Source: Candidatus Desulfatibia vada
GTDB taxonomy: Bacteria > Desulfobacterota > Desulfobacteria > Desulfobacterales > UBA11574
Direction: 5' to 3'
Assembly (NCBI GenBank): GCA_014383215.1
Contig: JACNIG010000226.1
Span: 1 to 39,506 of the forward strand
Length of the DNA: 39,506 nt
Below, piece after piece: positions 1 to 6,401 of the stretch. The notes under the pieces were generated by a model that was not told the DNA's origin, did no database searches, and saw nothing but the letters and a program-made list of their open reading frames with translations. The translations under genes were made by a program, and so were the position numbers. Numbering within the stretch: position 1 is the stretch's first letter; every line of letters starts with the position of its first letter.

Positions 1-7
1 AAACGGC

Positions 8-36
8 TTGACAATCGAGGCAACAGAACTTAAATT
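8..36 (+). promoter_or_regulatory. Putative sigma-70 promoter of the DUF134 gene
   Basis: TTGACA at 8-13, a 17-base spacer and TAAATT at 31-36 match the sigma-70 boxes in 6/6 and 4/6 positions. The predicted transcription start near 43 leaves a short leader before the GTG start at 70. The call rests on sequence match only; the true upstream context lies outside the window. Confidence 0.5.
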
Positions 37-42
37 AGATTT

Positions 43-56
43 TGAGTATATACTCA
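43..56. promoter_or_regulatory. Palindromic operator candidate
   Basis: TGAGTATATACTCA is a perfect 14-base palindrome sitting where transcription from the 8-36 promoter would begin, 14 bases before the GTG start. Such a site is well placed for repression. The adjacent gene encodes a helix-turn-helix protein, so autoregulation is a reasonable inference. No second copy was noticed in the window. Confidence 0.45.
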
Positions 57-69
57 TAAAGGATGACCT

Positions 70-489
70 GTGGTACGCCCCAAGAAAAATCGTTATGTCA
101 AGTTTGATCCAGATGTAAGTTATTTCAAACCAAGAGGAATCCCTATGCAAAATCTGGAGGAAGTTTGCCTTACGATTGATGAAGGTGAGGCCATAAGACT
201 TGCAGATCTTTTGGGCATGTCTCATGAGGAAGCAGGTCGTCGCATGGGAGTTTCCAGAGCTACTTTCGGTCGTATTGTACAAAAGGCACGCAAAACTGTT
301 GCCGATGCTCTGATCAACGGGAAGGCCATAAATATTGAAGGCGGAAATTATAAAATAATTATGGGAGCGCGAATATTTAACTGCCGCAAATGCAATAACA
401 GGTGGGAGGAACCCAAAGGCACAGGCCGGCCCGGAAAATGTCCCCAATGCAATCATGATGATTTTCATCGCACAGTGGAAGGTGGGTAA
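70..489 (+). CDS. DUF134 (UPF0251) DNA-binding protein with C-terminal zinc ribbon
   Basis: A 139-residue protein of the DUF134/UPF0251 family, predicted transcriptional regulators common in anaerobes. The family opening (VRPKK...F.P.......P) is present. A helix-turn-helix covers about residues 50-80 (SHEEAGRRMGVSRATFGRIV). A zinc ribbon follows, with C105, C108, C124 and C127 as likely ligands; not all family members have it. The start is a GTG preceded by an AAAGGA-like ribosome site. A palindrome at 43-56 just upstream could be its own operator. It heads the co-directional metal-cluster gene set that runs to 5569 and probably regulates it. The family assignment is firm; the targets are inferred. 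Confidence 0.9.
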   Translation: MVRPKKNRYVKFDPDVSYFKPRGIPMQNLEEVCLTIDEGEAIRLADLLGMSHEEAGRRMGVSRATFGRIVQKARKTVADALINGKAINIEGGNYKIIMGARIFNCRKCNNRWEEPKGTGRPGKCPQCNHDDFHRTVEGG

Positions 490-528
490 AGGGATTGACA
501 GCGGCGAAAAACAAAAGAGGAGTTTAAA

Positions 529-873
529 ATGGAAAAAATTGCGATAGTAGGATGTGGTGCCTATATGGACAGTGGTTATGGTTGTCCAGGAGAATGGCGT
601 TGTCTCAAAGCGGCAGCGCTGGGAGAAGGCAATATCGAAAGCCCTTCCCAGGTTTTAGCCTTTGTTAAATGTGAATGTCCGGGACGCTCTTTGGCTGCAA
701 ATACGGGTCTGGCGATCAAGATGTCGGAAATAAAGCCAGACAAGATTTACCTAAGCACCTGTTTTGCCAATGCCAAACCGGCGTGCCCTTACACTGATGC
801 CCAGGAAATGGCTAAAATCCTGGAGAATAAAACCGGAATCCCGGTTCTTGCGGGAACACATGATTATCATTAG
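529..873 (+). CDS. CGGC-domain-like small metal-binding protein
   Basis: A 114-residue cysteine-rich protein resembling the CGGC-domain family (putative metal-binding proteins of anaerobes and methanogens). Cysteines lie at 9, 19, 25, 48, 50, 78 and 86. The position that normally reads CGGCPGR here reads CECPGRS (48-54), so the eponymous motif is altered. The start ATG has a GAGG ribosome site eight bases upstream. It lies 39 bases after the DUF134 gene and 11 bases before the first MinD-type ATPase, which indicates one transcript. A role in metal or iron-sulfur handling is inferred from cysteines and context; no reaction is known. Confidence 0.7.
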   Translation: MEKIAIVGCGAYMDSGYGCPGEWRCLKAAALGEGNIESPSQVLAFVKCECPGRSLAANTGLAIKMSEIKPDKIYLSTCFANAKPACPYTDAQEMAKILENKTGIPVLAGTHDYH

Positions 874-884
874 GAAAATTTTCA

Positions 885-1721
885 ATGATCATTAGTATCG
901 CCAGTGGAAAAGGCGGAACCGGCAAAACGACAGTTGCCACCAATCTGGCCCTGTCCATCGATGCAGATATTCAGTTGCTCGACTGTGATGTAGAGGCGCC
1001 CAATGCCCACCTCTTTATCCGGCCGATGTTCAACAAAACTGAAACTATCTATACGCCTGTTCCTGAGGTCGACGCACAAAAGTGCAACCTGTGCGGAAAA
1101 TGTGGTGAAATCTGCCAATTTAGAGCCATTATTGTCATTGGGGAGATCGTCTTGCCGTTTCCCGAGCTCTGTCACAGCTGCGGCGGCTGCGTGGCGGTCT
1201 GTCCCGAAGATGCCATCACTGAAACAGGCCGAGAACTGGGTGTCATTCGGCAGGGCCAACGCAATGGGTTAGAATTCATAGATGGAGAATTGAGGGTAGG
1301 AGAAGCCATGTCTCCACCGTTGATCAGAGCGGTTCGAGCTTTTACCCGGCCGGACAAACTGACCATTATTGATGCCCCGCCGGGAACGTCCTGCCCGGTT
1401 ATCGCCGCCATGAAAGATACCGATTTTGTCTTGCTGGTTACGGAGCCCACACCTTTCGGGCTTCATGATTTGAAGCTGGCTGTGGGGGCTGTTAAGCTGC
1501 TGAACATTCCATCCGGCTTGGTCATCAACCGTTCCGATATTGGAGACGATAAAGTTCAGGCGTACGCACAAGAGGTTGGCCTGCCGATTCTGATGGAGAT
1601 ACCCTTTGATCGGCGCATTGCCGAGGCATACTCAAAAGGGGAGATGATCGTAGAGGTACTGCCCGAATATAAAGAAAAATTTCAGAGATTATATCATAAC
1701 ATTATTAACTTGATAGAATAG
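885..1721 (+). CDS. MinD-superfamily P-loop ATPase with inserted 2[4Fe-4S] ferredoxin domain (first copy)
   Basis: A 278-residue cytosolic ATPase of the COG1149 type (Mrp/MinD relatives with a built-in ferredoxin). The deviant Walker A GKGGTGKTT is at residues 8-16. LLDCDVEAPN follows at 31-40. Two four-cysteine cluster motifs are C67/C70/C73/C77 and C96/C99/C102/C106. The Walker B-like stretch IIDAPPGTSCP comes next. Mrp-family proteins load or carry Fe-S clusters, and this ferredoxin-bearing branch is usually encoded in pairs next to NifX-like proteins, exactly as here. AGGA lies eight bases before the ATG. Its partner follows at 1798. The exact substrate is unknown. Confidence 0.9.
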   Translation: MIISIASGKGGTGKTTVATNLALSIDADIQLLDCDVEAPNAHLFIRPMFNKTETIYTPVPEVDAQKCNLCGKCGEICQFRAIIVIGEIVLPFPELCHSCGGCVAVCPEDAITETGRELGVIRQGQRNGLEFIDGELRVGEAMSPPLIRAVRAFTRPDKLTIIDAPPGTSCPVIAAMKDTDFVLLVTEPTPFGLHDLKLAVGAVKLLNIPSGLVINRSDIGDDKVQAYAQEVGLPILMEIPFDRRIAEAYSKGEMIVEVLPEYKEKFQRLYHNIINLIE

Positions 1722-1754
1722 GACCTCAATTGATGTTAGAAATCCTTTTTCGAA

Positions 1755-1803
1755 GCGGCGTAGCCGCGTTTCATAAAATCGCGGAGCGATTTTATTTATG
1801 AAA
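1755..1803 (+). promoter_or_regulatory. Tandem hairpins that include the start codon of the next gene
   Basis: Two short hairpins with three-base loops follow each other: GCGGC-gta-GCCGC at 1755-1767, then AAAATCGC (1775-1782), loop GGA, GCGATTTT (1786-1793). The second is extended by TTTCAT (1769-1774) pairing with ATGAAA (1798-1803), with a four-base bulge. The ATG at 1798 is therefore in the stem, and the only Shine-Dalgarno-like GGAG (1783-1786) is at the loop. The structure could limit translation of the second ATPase. The pairing is seen directly; the regulatory role is inferred. Confidence 0.5.
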
Positions 1804-2664
1804 GAATTGGTTATCATCAGCGGCAAAGGCGGAACCGGCAAGACCAGTATAATGGCCGCATTTGCGGCATTGGCTAAAAACAAGGTGCTGTGTGATGCGG
1901 ATGTGGACGCCGCCGACCTTCATCTGATTACAGCGCCCAGGTTAAAAGAGAGGCATGATTTTCAGGGCGGGCATAGGGCAATTATTAATCAAGATAAATG
2001 CACCCAGTGCGGCATCTGTCAGGATTTGTGCAGGTGGAATGCCGTCAGCGATGATTTTGAGATCGATTTTATTGAGTGCGAAGGTTGCGGTGTTTGTGTC
2101 TATTTATGCCCTGAAAAAGCCATCGACTTTCCGCTGAATACTTGTGGCGAGTGGTTCATTTCCGACACCGGTTTTGGTCCCATGGTTCACGCCAGGCTCG
2201 GCATAGCCGAAGAGAATTCAGGCAAGCTGGTGTCTCTTGTGAGAACAAAGGCGAAAGAGCTTGCCGATGAGAAAAAACTTGATCTTATTCTAACCGACGG
2301 CCCTCCGGGGGTGGGCTGCCCGGTAATTGCCGCTGTAGGCGGCGCCAGCGGCGTACTCATTATTACCGAGCCGACTGTTTCCGGCAAACACGACATGGAA
2401 CGTGTTGTGCGGCTGGCCGCCCATTTTAAAGTGCCGGCCATGGTTTGTGTCAACAAATTCGACCTTAATCTTGACCAAACACATGCCATTGAGGAATTTG
2501 CAAAAGAAAACAATGTCACCGTTTTGGGGCGGATTCCTTTTGATACCATTTTTACAAAATCAATGGTCAAGGGACAAAACATCTTTGACTACGATCTGAA
2601 ATCAGAAACAGGCCAGGTGGTCAAACAGATCTGGGGAGAGACCTGTAAAACGCTTGGAATTTAG
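1798..2664 (+). CDS. MinD-superfamily P-loop ATPase with inserted 2[4Fe-4S] ferredoxin domain (second copy)
   Basis: A 288-residue paralogue of the preceding ATPase. The Walker A GKGGTGKTS is at residues 9-17. LCDADVDAADLHL follows at 31-43, cluster cysteines are C68/C71/C74/C78 and C94/C97/C100/C104, and a later LTDGPPGVGCPV matches the IIDAPPGTSCPV of copy one. The two copies differ widely in sequence, so this is an old duplication rather than a recent tandem copy, and they may act as a heterodimer. The ATG is embedded in a hairpin with no ordinary ribosome site, unlike the neighbouring genes. Gene order points to Fe-S or metal-cofactor transfer together with the NifX-like proteins downstream. 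Confidence 0.88.
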   Translation: MKELVIISGKGGTGKTSIMAAFAALAKNKVLCDADVDAADLHLITAPRLKERHDFQGGHRAIINQDKCTQCGICQDLCRWNAVSDDFEIDFIECEGCGVCVYLCPEKAIDFPLNTCGEWFISDTGFGPMVHARLGIAEENSGKLVSLVRTKAKELADEKKLDLILTDGPPGVGCPVIAAVGGASGVLIITEPTVSGKHDMERVVRLAAHFKVPAMVCVNKFDLNLDQTHAIEEFAKENNVTVLGRIPFDTIFTKSMVKGQNIFDYDLKSETGQVVKQIWGETCKTLGI

Positions 2665-2682
2665 GTTTTTAAATATTTATTA

Positions 2683-2712
2683 TTGCCAGTGGACTTCCAG
2701 TCCATGTGGCAA
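2683..2712 (+). other. Intercistronic hairpin
   Basis: TTGCCAGTGGACT (2683-2695) and AGTCCATGTGGCAA (2699-2712) pair around a three-base loop with one bulged base. It lies between the second ATPase gene and the first NifX-like gene. No T-run follows on the plus strand, so it is a better candidate for mRNA processing or stability than for a factor-independent terminator. Confidence 0.5.
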
Positions 2713-2744
2713 ATGAAAAATTATGATTAGGGAGGATGTTTGAA

Positions 2745-3125
2745 ATGCAACAAGGAAGAATTGCTATTCCGTCGGTAGAAGCGGGCGGCTTAGACGGCCA
2801 AAGATCCGGCCATTTCGGTCATTGCGATGTGTTTACGCTAGTGGATGTGACCGCAGGAGAAATTAAACAGGTCACTACGATTCCCAACCAGAGCCACGTT
2901 CAGGGCGGATGCATGGTACCTGTGAATCTTTTGGCAGACCATAAGGTGGACGCCTTGATCGTAGGGGGTATTGGCATGCGCCCTCTGATGGGTTTTAAGC
3001 AGGTGGGGATTGATGTTTACTACGATGTCGAGCGGCAGGAAATAAAACCGGTTGTAGAAGACCTCATCGCCGGAAAACTGCCGCTGATTGCGGAGAATCA
3101 GGTTTGCGGCGGCGGCGGGTCATAA
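2745..3125 (+). CDS. NifX/NifB-C-terminal-like (dinitrogenase iron-molybdenum cofactor family) protein
   Basis: A 126-residue single-domain protein of the NifX/NifB-C/VnfX fold family, whose members bind iron-molybdenum cofactor precursors or related metal clusters. Seen here are the opening GRIAIPSVEAGGLDGQRSGHFG, the central VDALIVGGIGMRP and a glycine-rich tail with one cysteine (CGGGGS). ATG 2745 is chosen over the in-frame ATG at 2736 because GGAGG at 2731-2735 is nine bases from the former and touches the latter. There are no nif structural genes in the window, so the real cargo is probably another metal or Fe-S species. Its neighbours are the paired MinD/ferredoxin ATPases. Confidence 0.88.
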   Translation: MQQGRIAIPSVEAGGLDGQRSGHFGHCDVFTLVDVTAGEIKQVTTIPNQSHVQGGCMVPVNLLADHKVDALIVGGIGMRPLMGFKQVGIDVYYDVERQEIKPVVEDLIAGKLPLIAENQVCGGGGS

Positions 3126-3181
3126 GACTGAACCGGAAATTATTTTTTTCGTGTCGTTCTGCTTTCGTGATAAATATCTTG

Positions 3182-3428
3182 GGTTCTTCTCCAATTTAGT
3201 TGGAGTGATCCTGAGGGTTCAAGGGTCCAAGGATTCAAGGATTCGAATGAAATACTATAAAACATCTTTGACTTACAGATAAGAAGGGCTGTCGCGGATC
3301 TTCTTTTAAGTAGAGCAGCAGTTGCAAGGACACTCAAAAAGATGATAAAATCGTTTGAAAGCAACCACTTGACCCCTAGACCCCTTGAATCCTTGAACCC
3401 TCTTCTCCAAATAAATTGGAGAAGAACC
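3182..3428. repeat. Long inverted-repeat element between two NifX-like genes
   Basis: The left arm (3182-3240) holds GGTTCTTCTCCAATTTA plus TTGGAG and then GGGTTCAAGG-type phrases. The right arm (about 3370-3428) is its near-complementary inverse. Each arm contains its own smaller hairpin (CTCCAA...TTGGAG). The roughly 120-base centre has no convincing gene; a minus-strand frame over 3140-3364 has no family resemblance or ribosome site. This fills the 323-base gap between the two genes. The right arm ends just before the ribosome site of the next gene, so it could affect its translation or separate the transcripts. Confidence 0.75.
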
Positions 3429-3448
3429 TAAAATATGGAGGAACCGTA

Positions 3449-3808
3449 ATGAAAATCGCTGTTACATCCAAGGGTACTGATATGGATGCACAGGTCGACC
3501 CCCGCTTCGGAAGGGCCGCCTACATCCTTATCGTTGATTCGGAAACGTTTGACTTTGAGGTTCTCGATAACAAGGAGAACGTAAACGCCCTGAAAGGCGC
3601 CGGCATTCAGGCTGCCAGTATGGTAAGCAAAAAGGCCGCCGAAGTTTTGCTTACGGGATTTTGCGGACCCAATGCGTTTAAAGTCATGCAGGCTGCCAAA
3701 ATAGGGGTAGCCAACAATGCCGAAGGCTCTGTGGGGGATGCTGTGAGGGCATATATAGATGGTAAATTACCTCTATCCGACCAACCTAATGTTGAAGGAC
3801 AGTGGTAA
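3449..3808 (+). CDS. NifX/NifB-C-terminal-like protein (second copy)
   Basis: A 119-residue member of the dinitrogenase iron-molybdenum cofactor family. The usual features are MKIAVTSKGTDMDAQVDPRFGRA at the start (shown in two parts: MKIAVTSKG, then VDPRFGRA) and TGFCGPNAF near residues 70-78, where the single cysteine sits. ATG 3449 is preferred because GGAGG at 3437-3441 lies seven bases upstream; an upstream in-frame TTG lies inside the repeat arm. It resembles the NifX domain of the gene at 14163 more than the gene at 2745, including the GIQ.A motif and CGPNA, so two subfamilies are present. Probably a small metallocluster carrier. Confidence 0.9.
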   Translation: MKIAVTSKGTDMDAQVDPRFGRAAYILIVDSETFDFEVLDNKENVNALKGAGIQAASMVSKKAAEVLLTGFCGPNAFKVMQAAKIGVANNAEGSVGDAVRAYIDGKLPLSDQPNVEGQW

Positions 3809-3812
3809 AAGA

Positions 3813-3925
3813 TTACCGTTCACAGGTGCGGGGTTCATAGGTTCCAGGTTAGAAGGATAGCAAAGGTTAACAAAGAAAAAACAACCCTGAACGGTGAACT
3901 CTGAACCTGTGAACGCTTACGGTAA
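3813..3925. repeat. Inverted phrase repeat (GTTCA-rich)
   Basis: TTACCGTTCACAGGT... at 3813 onward is mirrored by ...ACCTGTGAACGCTTACGGTAA ending at 3925. Both arms are loose repeats of a GGTTCA/GTTCAC phrase around a central A-rich loop near 3860-3885. It fills the gap between the second NifX-like gene and the receiver-like gene. The same GGTTCAGGGTT phrase recurs at 33102-33135 and 35448-35506. Confidence 0.65.
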
Positions 3926-3930
3926 AGATT

Positions 3931-4329
3931 ATGCTGAAGATATTATTGGTAAGCCCCGACAAAGGTTCTTTGTCCGAGATGGCTTCGGCTTGGACGGAAA
4001 GTGGTGATGTCTATTTGATGTGGGCGGAATCCGGAAAAATGGCTCTGGGCGTAGCTTCAGACATTGCCATCGATCTGGTGGTAACAGATGAGCAGCTTGG
4101 AGACATGACCGGTATTGAATTTGCAGGTAAACTGCTTGCAGTCAATCCAATGATCAATTGTGCATCTGTAAACCGCCTGCCGCCCGAAGCGTTTCACGAG
4201 GCTAGCGAAGGGCTGGGGTTGTTGGCCCAATTGCCTGTTCACCCCGGCAAAGAACATGCTGAAGAGCTCTTGCAGCGTCTGAAACATATAAAGCGTCTCA
4301 CTGCCGGCGCAAAGGGCAATATTACATAG
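3931..4329 (+). CDS. Degenerate response-regulator receiver-like protein
   Basis: A 132-residue protein with the outline of a CheY-type receiver: KILLVSPDKGSL at the N-terminus, then IDLVVTDEQLGDMTGIEF, where D53 occupies the phosphoacceptor position. Only one acidic residue (D10) is seen where receivers usually have a pair, and the conserved lysine of the KP motif is missing (LAQLPVHP near 98-105). The domain is therefore likely not a normal phosphorelay receiver. There is no output domain. It may be a binding or scaffold module for the surrounding cofactor genes. The ribosome site is weak, and the start lies five bases after the preceding inverted repeat. Confidence 0.6.
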   Translation: MLKILLVSPDKGSLSEMASAWTESGDVYLMWAESGKMALGVASDIAIDLVVTDEQLGDMTGIEFAGKLLAVNPMINCASVNRLPPEAFHEASEGLGLLAQLPVHPGKEHAEELLQRLKHIKRLTAGAKGNIT

Positions 4330-4385
4330 AAAGAGATAATAGTTTTGCGGACAGGGCGCCTGTTGAAAGGAGTAGTGGAGCAAAG

Positions 4386-4835
4386 ATGATGCAATCGCAA
4401 GACATTACAACAAATGATTCGGAAAGTATAGCAAAGCTGCTTTCAGGTTCAGGATATTCTGATAAGGCCATTAAATACTTTTTGGAAAAGGCCGACATGG
4501 GCAGTCTGCCGGATGCCGACCAAGTGACAGAGTTGACCGGCCCCTGCGGCGATACGATGAAAATTTATCTGAAGATAGAAGATGGCAGAATCAAAAACGC
4601 CAAAATGCGAGTTCTCGGCTGTGCCGGGGCTGTTGCTTCGGCCATGGCTGCCATGGAACTTATCAAGAGCAAGACCATTGACAGCGCCCTGGCGATTAAA
4701 GACCGGGATATTTACAATTTGCTGGGAGAAATCCCCGATCAGAAACAGGATTGCATTCGGTTGACGATTAAAATCCTTCAGAAAGCGATCGAAGAATATA
4801 AGTCCAACAATATTAACAATCAGCAAGGAGAATAA
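4386..4835 (+). CDS. IscU/NifU-N-like iron-sulfur cluster scaffold
   Basis: A 149-residue protein matching the IscU/NifU N-terminal scaffold family. The three cluster-binding cysteines and the nearby aspartate can be placed: GPC54-G-D56, GC79AG, and QDC123IRL. These correspond to IscU C37/D39, C63 and C106. Residues 1-45 carry an extra N-terminal segment. No iscS, iscA or hscA lies nearby, so it is a stand-alone scaffold, probably serving the ferredoxin ATPases and NifX-like proteins upstream. GGAG lies five to eight bases before the tandem ATGs at 4386/4389. Two bases separate its stop from the FmdB-like gene. Confidence 0.85.
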   Translation: MMQSQDITTNDSESIAKLLSGSGYSDKAIKYFLEKADMGSLPDADQVTELTGPCGDTMKIYLKIEDGRIKNAKMRVLGCAGAVASAMAAMELIKSKTIDSALAIKDRDIYNLLGEIPDQKQDCIRLTIKILQKAIEEYKSNNINNQQGE

Positions 4836-4837
4836 CC

Positions 4838-5092
4838 ATGCCTCTGTTTGATTACCTGTGCCTGGACTGCGGAAAGCTCAGTGAGATCCTCGTTACAACT
4901 TCTGATGAAAAGCAGCGGTGCCAAGTTTGTAATAGTGCTAATATCAAGAAAATGATTTCAGCCCCTTCATCTCTGTCCGGAACGCCGGCGTCCAATTTTC
5001 CCGGCCCCGGTGATACCGCTTGCTGCGGGTCAACCCCCGCAAATGCCGTTTGTGAAGGTCCCGGCAGTTGCTGCGGTAAGCCACAGGCTTAA
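4838..5092 (+). CDS. FmdB-family zinc-ribbon protein with cysteine-rich tail
   Basis: An 84-residue protein. The N-terminal zinc ribbon of the FmdB/CxxC_CxxC_SSSS type has C8, C11, C28 and C31. The FmdB-style SAPSSLSG segment follows, then a glycine/proline-rich tail with C62-C63, C72 and C78-C79. FmdB proteins are named as putative regulators of formamidase, but most have unknown function. The extra CC pairs resemble metal-binding tails of small deltaproteobacterial proteins. It is tightly linked to the IscU-like scaffold (AAGGAG site overlapping the previous stop region), which suggests co-translation and a role in metal handling. Confidence 0.8.
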   Translation: MPLFDYLCLDCGKLSEILVTTSDEKQRCQVCNSANIKKMISAPSSLSGTPASNFPGPGDTACCGSTPANAVCEGPGSCCGKPQA

Positions 5093-5098
5093 ATTGAA

Positions 5099-5569
5099 AT
5101 GATGACAATTGATATTCCAGGGTATAAAAGGTTCGAGATCCAACATGTTGTCTGCGATTATAATGGAACGATTGCTGTTGACGGCAAGATGATTGATGGT
5201 GTTTGCGAAATTATTAATGACCTTTCAAAAGATCTGGACTTTCATGTGATTACGGCGGATACTTTTGGATTTGTTGAGCGTGAATTAGAAAATGTTCGTT
5301 GCAAGCTGGTGAAGATACCTGTCCAAAACCAAGCGGTTGCTAAACTTGAGTACGTTTTAAGTCTCGGTAAAGATAAGACAATTTGTATTGGAAACGGCAA
5401 TAATGACCGGTTAATGTTGAAAGAAGCTGCCTTAGGCATTGCATTGCTTCAAAAAGAGGGAGCTTGTATAGAAACCTTATTCGCTTCAGATGTTGTCTGC
5501 AAAAGTGTCATTGATGCGTTTGGTTATTTTAAGGAGCCGAAAAGGCTTATTGCAACTTTAAGAAGTTAA
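5099..5569 (+). CDS. HAD-superfamily protein, soluble P-type-ATPase-like (COG4087 type)
   Basis: A 156-residue HAD-fold protein. Motif I is D20-Y-N22-G-T24, a motif II threonine lies in ITADT near 52, and motif III is GNGNNDRLML at 98-107. The second aspartate of the HAD phosphatase motif DxDGT is asparagine here, as in the family described as soluble P-type ATPases. Phosphoenzyme formation on D20 is possible, but ordinary phosphatase acid/base chemistry is doubtful. There are no membrane segments, so it is not an ion pump. It begins six bases after the FmdB-like gene and is the last gene before the terminator at 5621. Its substrate is unknown. Confidence 0.8.
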   Translation: MMTIDIPGYKRFEIQHVVCDYNGTIAVDGKMIDGVCEIINDLSKDLDFHVITADTFGFVERELENVRCKLVKIPVQNQAVAKLEYVLSLGKDKTICIGNGNNDRLMLKEAALGIALLQKEGACIETLFASDVVCKSVIDAFGYFKEPKRLIATLRS

Positions 5570-5620
5570 AATGGCTAATCAAATTTAACGTTCAATCTAT
5601 TCGATATGTTGGCAATATAT

Positions 5621-5665
5621 CCGAAAACCGGATCTTCCCTTATCAACGGTTGCTTCGGTTTTTTT
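5621..5665 (+). terminator. Factor-independent terminator candidate
   Basis: CCGAA and ACCG at 5621-5630 pair with CGGT and TTCGG at 5647-5658, followed by a run of seven T. It lies 50 bases after the HAD gene and just before the convergent end of the restriction operon, so it fits as the end of the 70-5569 transcript. Confidence 0.6.
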
Positions 5666-5687
5666 ATAGCTCACCTGCTAATCCATG

Positions 5688-6401
5688 TTACACTAACGCC
5701 AGTTCCAGTTTTGTTTTGCGTTTTTCCCAATCCGGCATCACCTTTTCCAGCAAGCGATAAAAATTCGGGCCATGGTCATGATAATGAAGATGGCGCAACT
5801 CATGGGTGATGACATAGTCGATACACTCCCTGGGTGCCCGAATCAAATCAGTATTGAGGGTCAATAGCCCATTTTTCGACAAACTGCCCCAACGTTTTTT
5901 CATCCTGCGTATCTGAACCCGGGGCTTTCTCTGCGATAGTCGTTCAAACCAAGGCCGGCAACGATCATAGCTTTCCTGAAATATTATCGCGGCTTTCTCT
6001 GCATACCAGGCATCCATCAGGCGTTTAACTTGATTCGGCAAATGGTCCCCCTTGACGCTAATCTGGAAAAATCCCTGAAACAGTTTCACCTTGTTCAGCT
6101 GCCCCAGATGGATTTTAATCCTATACCGTCGGCCAAGGTAAAGATGGGTTTCGCCGCCGACATAATTTCGTCTGGGCGTTCGAGGATCGAATTGCCGAAA
6201 AAAGTCGAGCTGCCGTTTGATCCATCCGGCACGCTTGCGCACTTTTTGCTCGACGGTGGTATAGTTGGCCCCCACAGGTGCCTTTACGATCACCGTTTGG
6301 TCGGGATGAACCGCTATTTCCATGGTTTTTCGATCCACAAAAAACAACTTAAAACGGATCGCTTCCCTACCGAAAAAAACTGTGCCGTATGACGGACTCA
6401 T
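5688..6401 (-). CDS. YgjP-like (DUF45/M48-type) zinc metallopeptidase
   Basis: A 237-residue protein of the YgjP/WLM-like metal-dependent hydrolase family. The zinc site is H200-E201-L-R-H204 with a third histidine in HDHGPNF (H210). Upstream hallmarks are RMKKRWGSLS near 166-175 and the LNTDLI strand. Genes of this family often end type I restriction operons, where their role is unknown; processing or turnover of the restriction enzyme has been suggested. Its ATG overlaps the hsdR stop in an ATGA (6398-6401), so it is translationally coupled. No signal peptide is seen; it should act in the cytoplasm. Confidence 0.88.
   Translation of the reverse strand: MSPSYGTVFFGREAIRFKLFFVDRKTMEIAVHPDQTVIVKAPVGANYTTVEQKVRKRAGWIKRQLDFFRQFDPRTPRRNYVGGETHLYLGRRYRIKIHLGQLNKVKLFQGFFQISVKGDHLPNQVKRLMDAWYAEKAAIIFQESYDRCRPWFERLSQRKPRVQIRRMKKRWGSLSKNGLLTLNTDLIRAPRECIDYVITHELRHLHYHDHGPNFYRLLEKVMPDWEKRKTKLELALV

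Noticed and set aside
3140-3364. Minus-strand frame of 74 codons in the gap between NifX-like genes
   Set aside because: It spans a repeat arm, lacks a ribosome site and shows no recognisable family.
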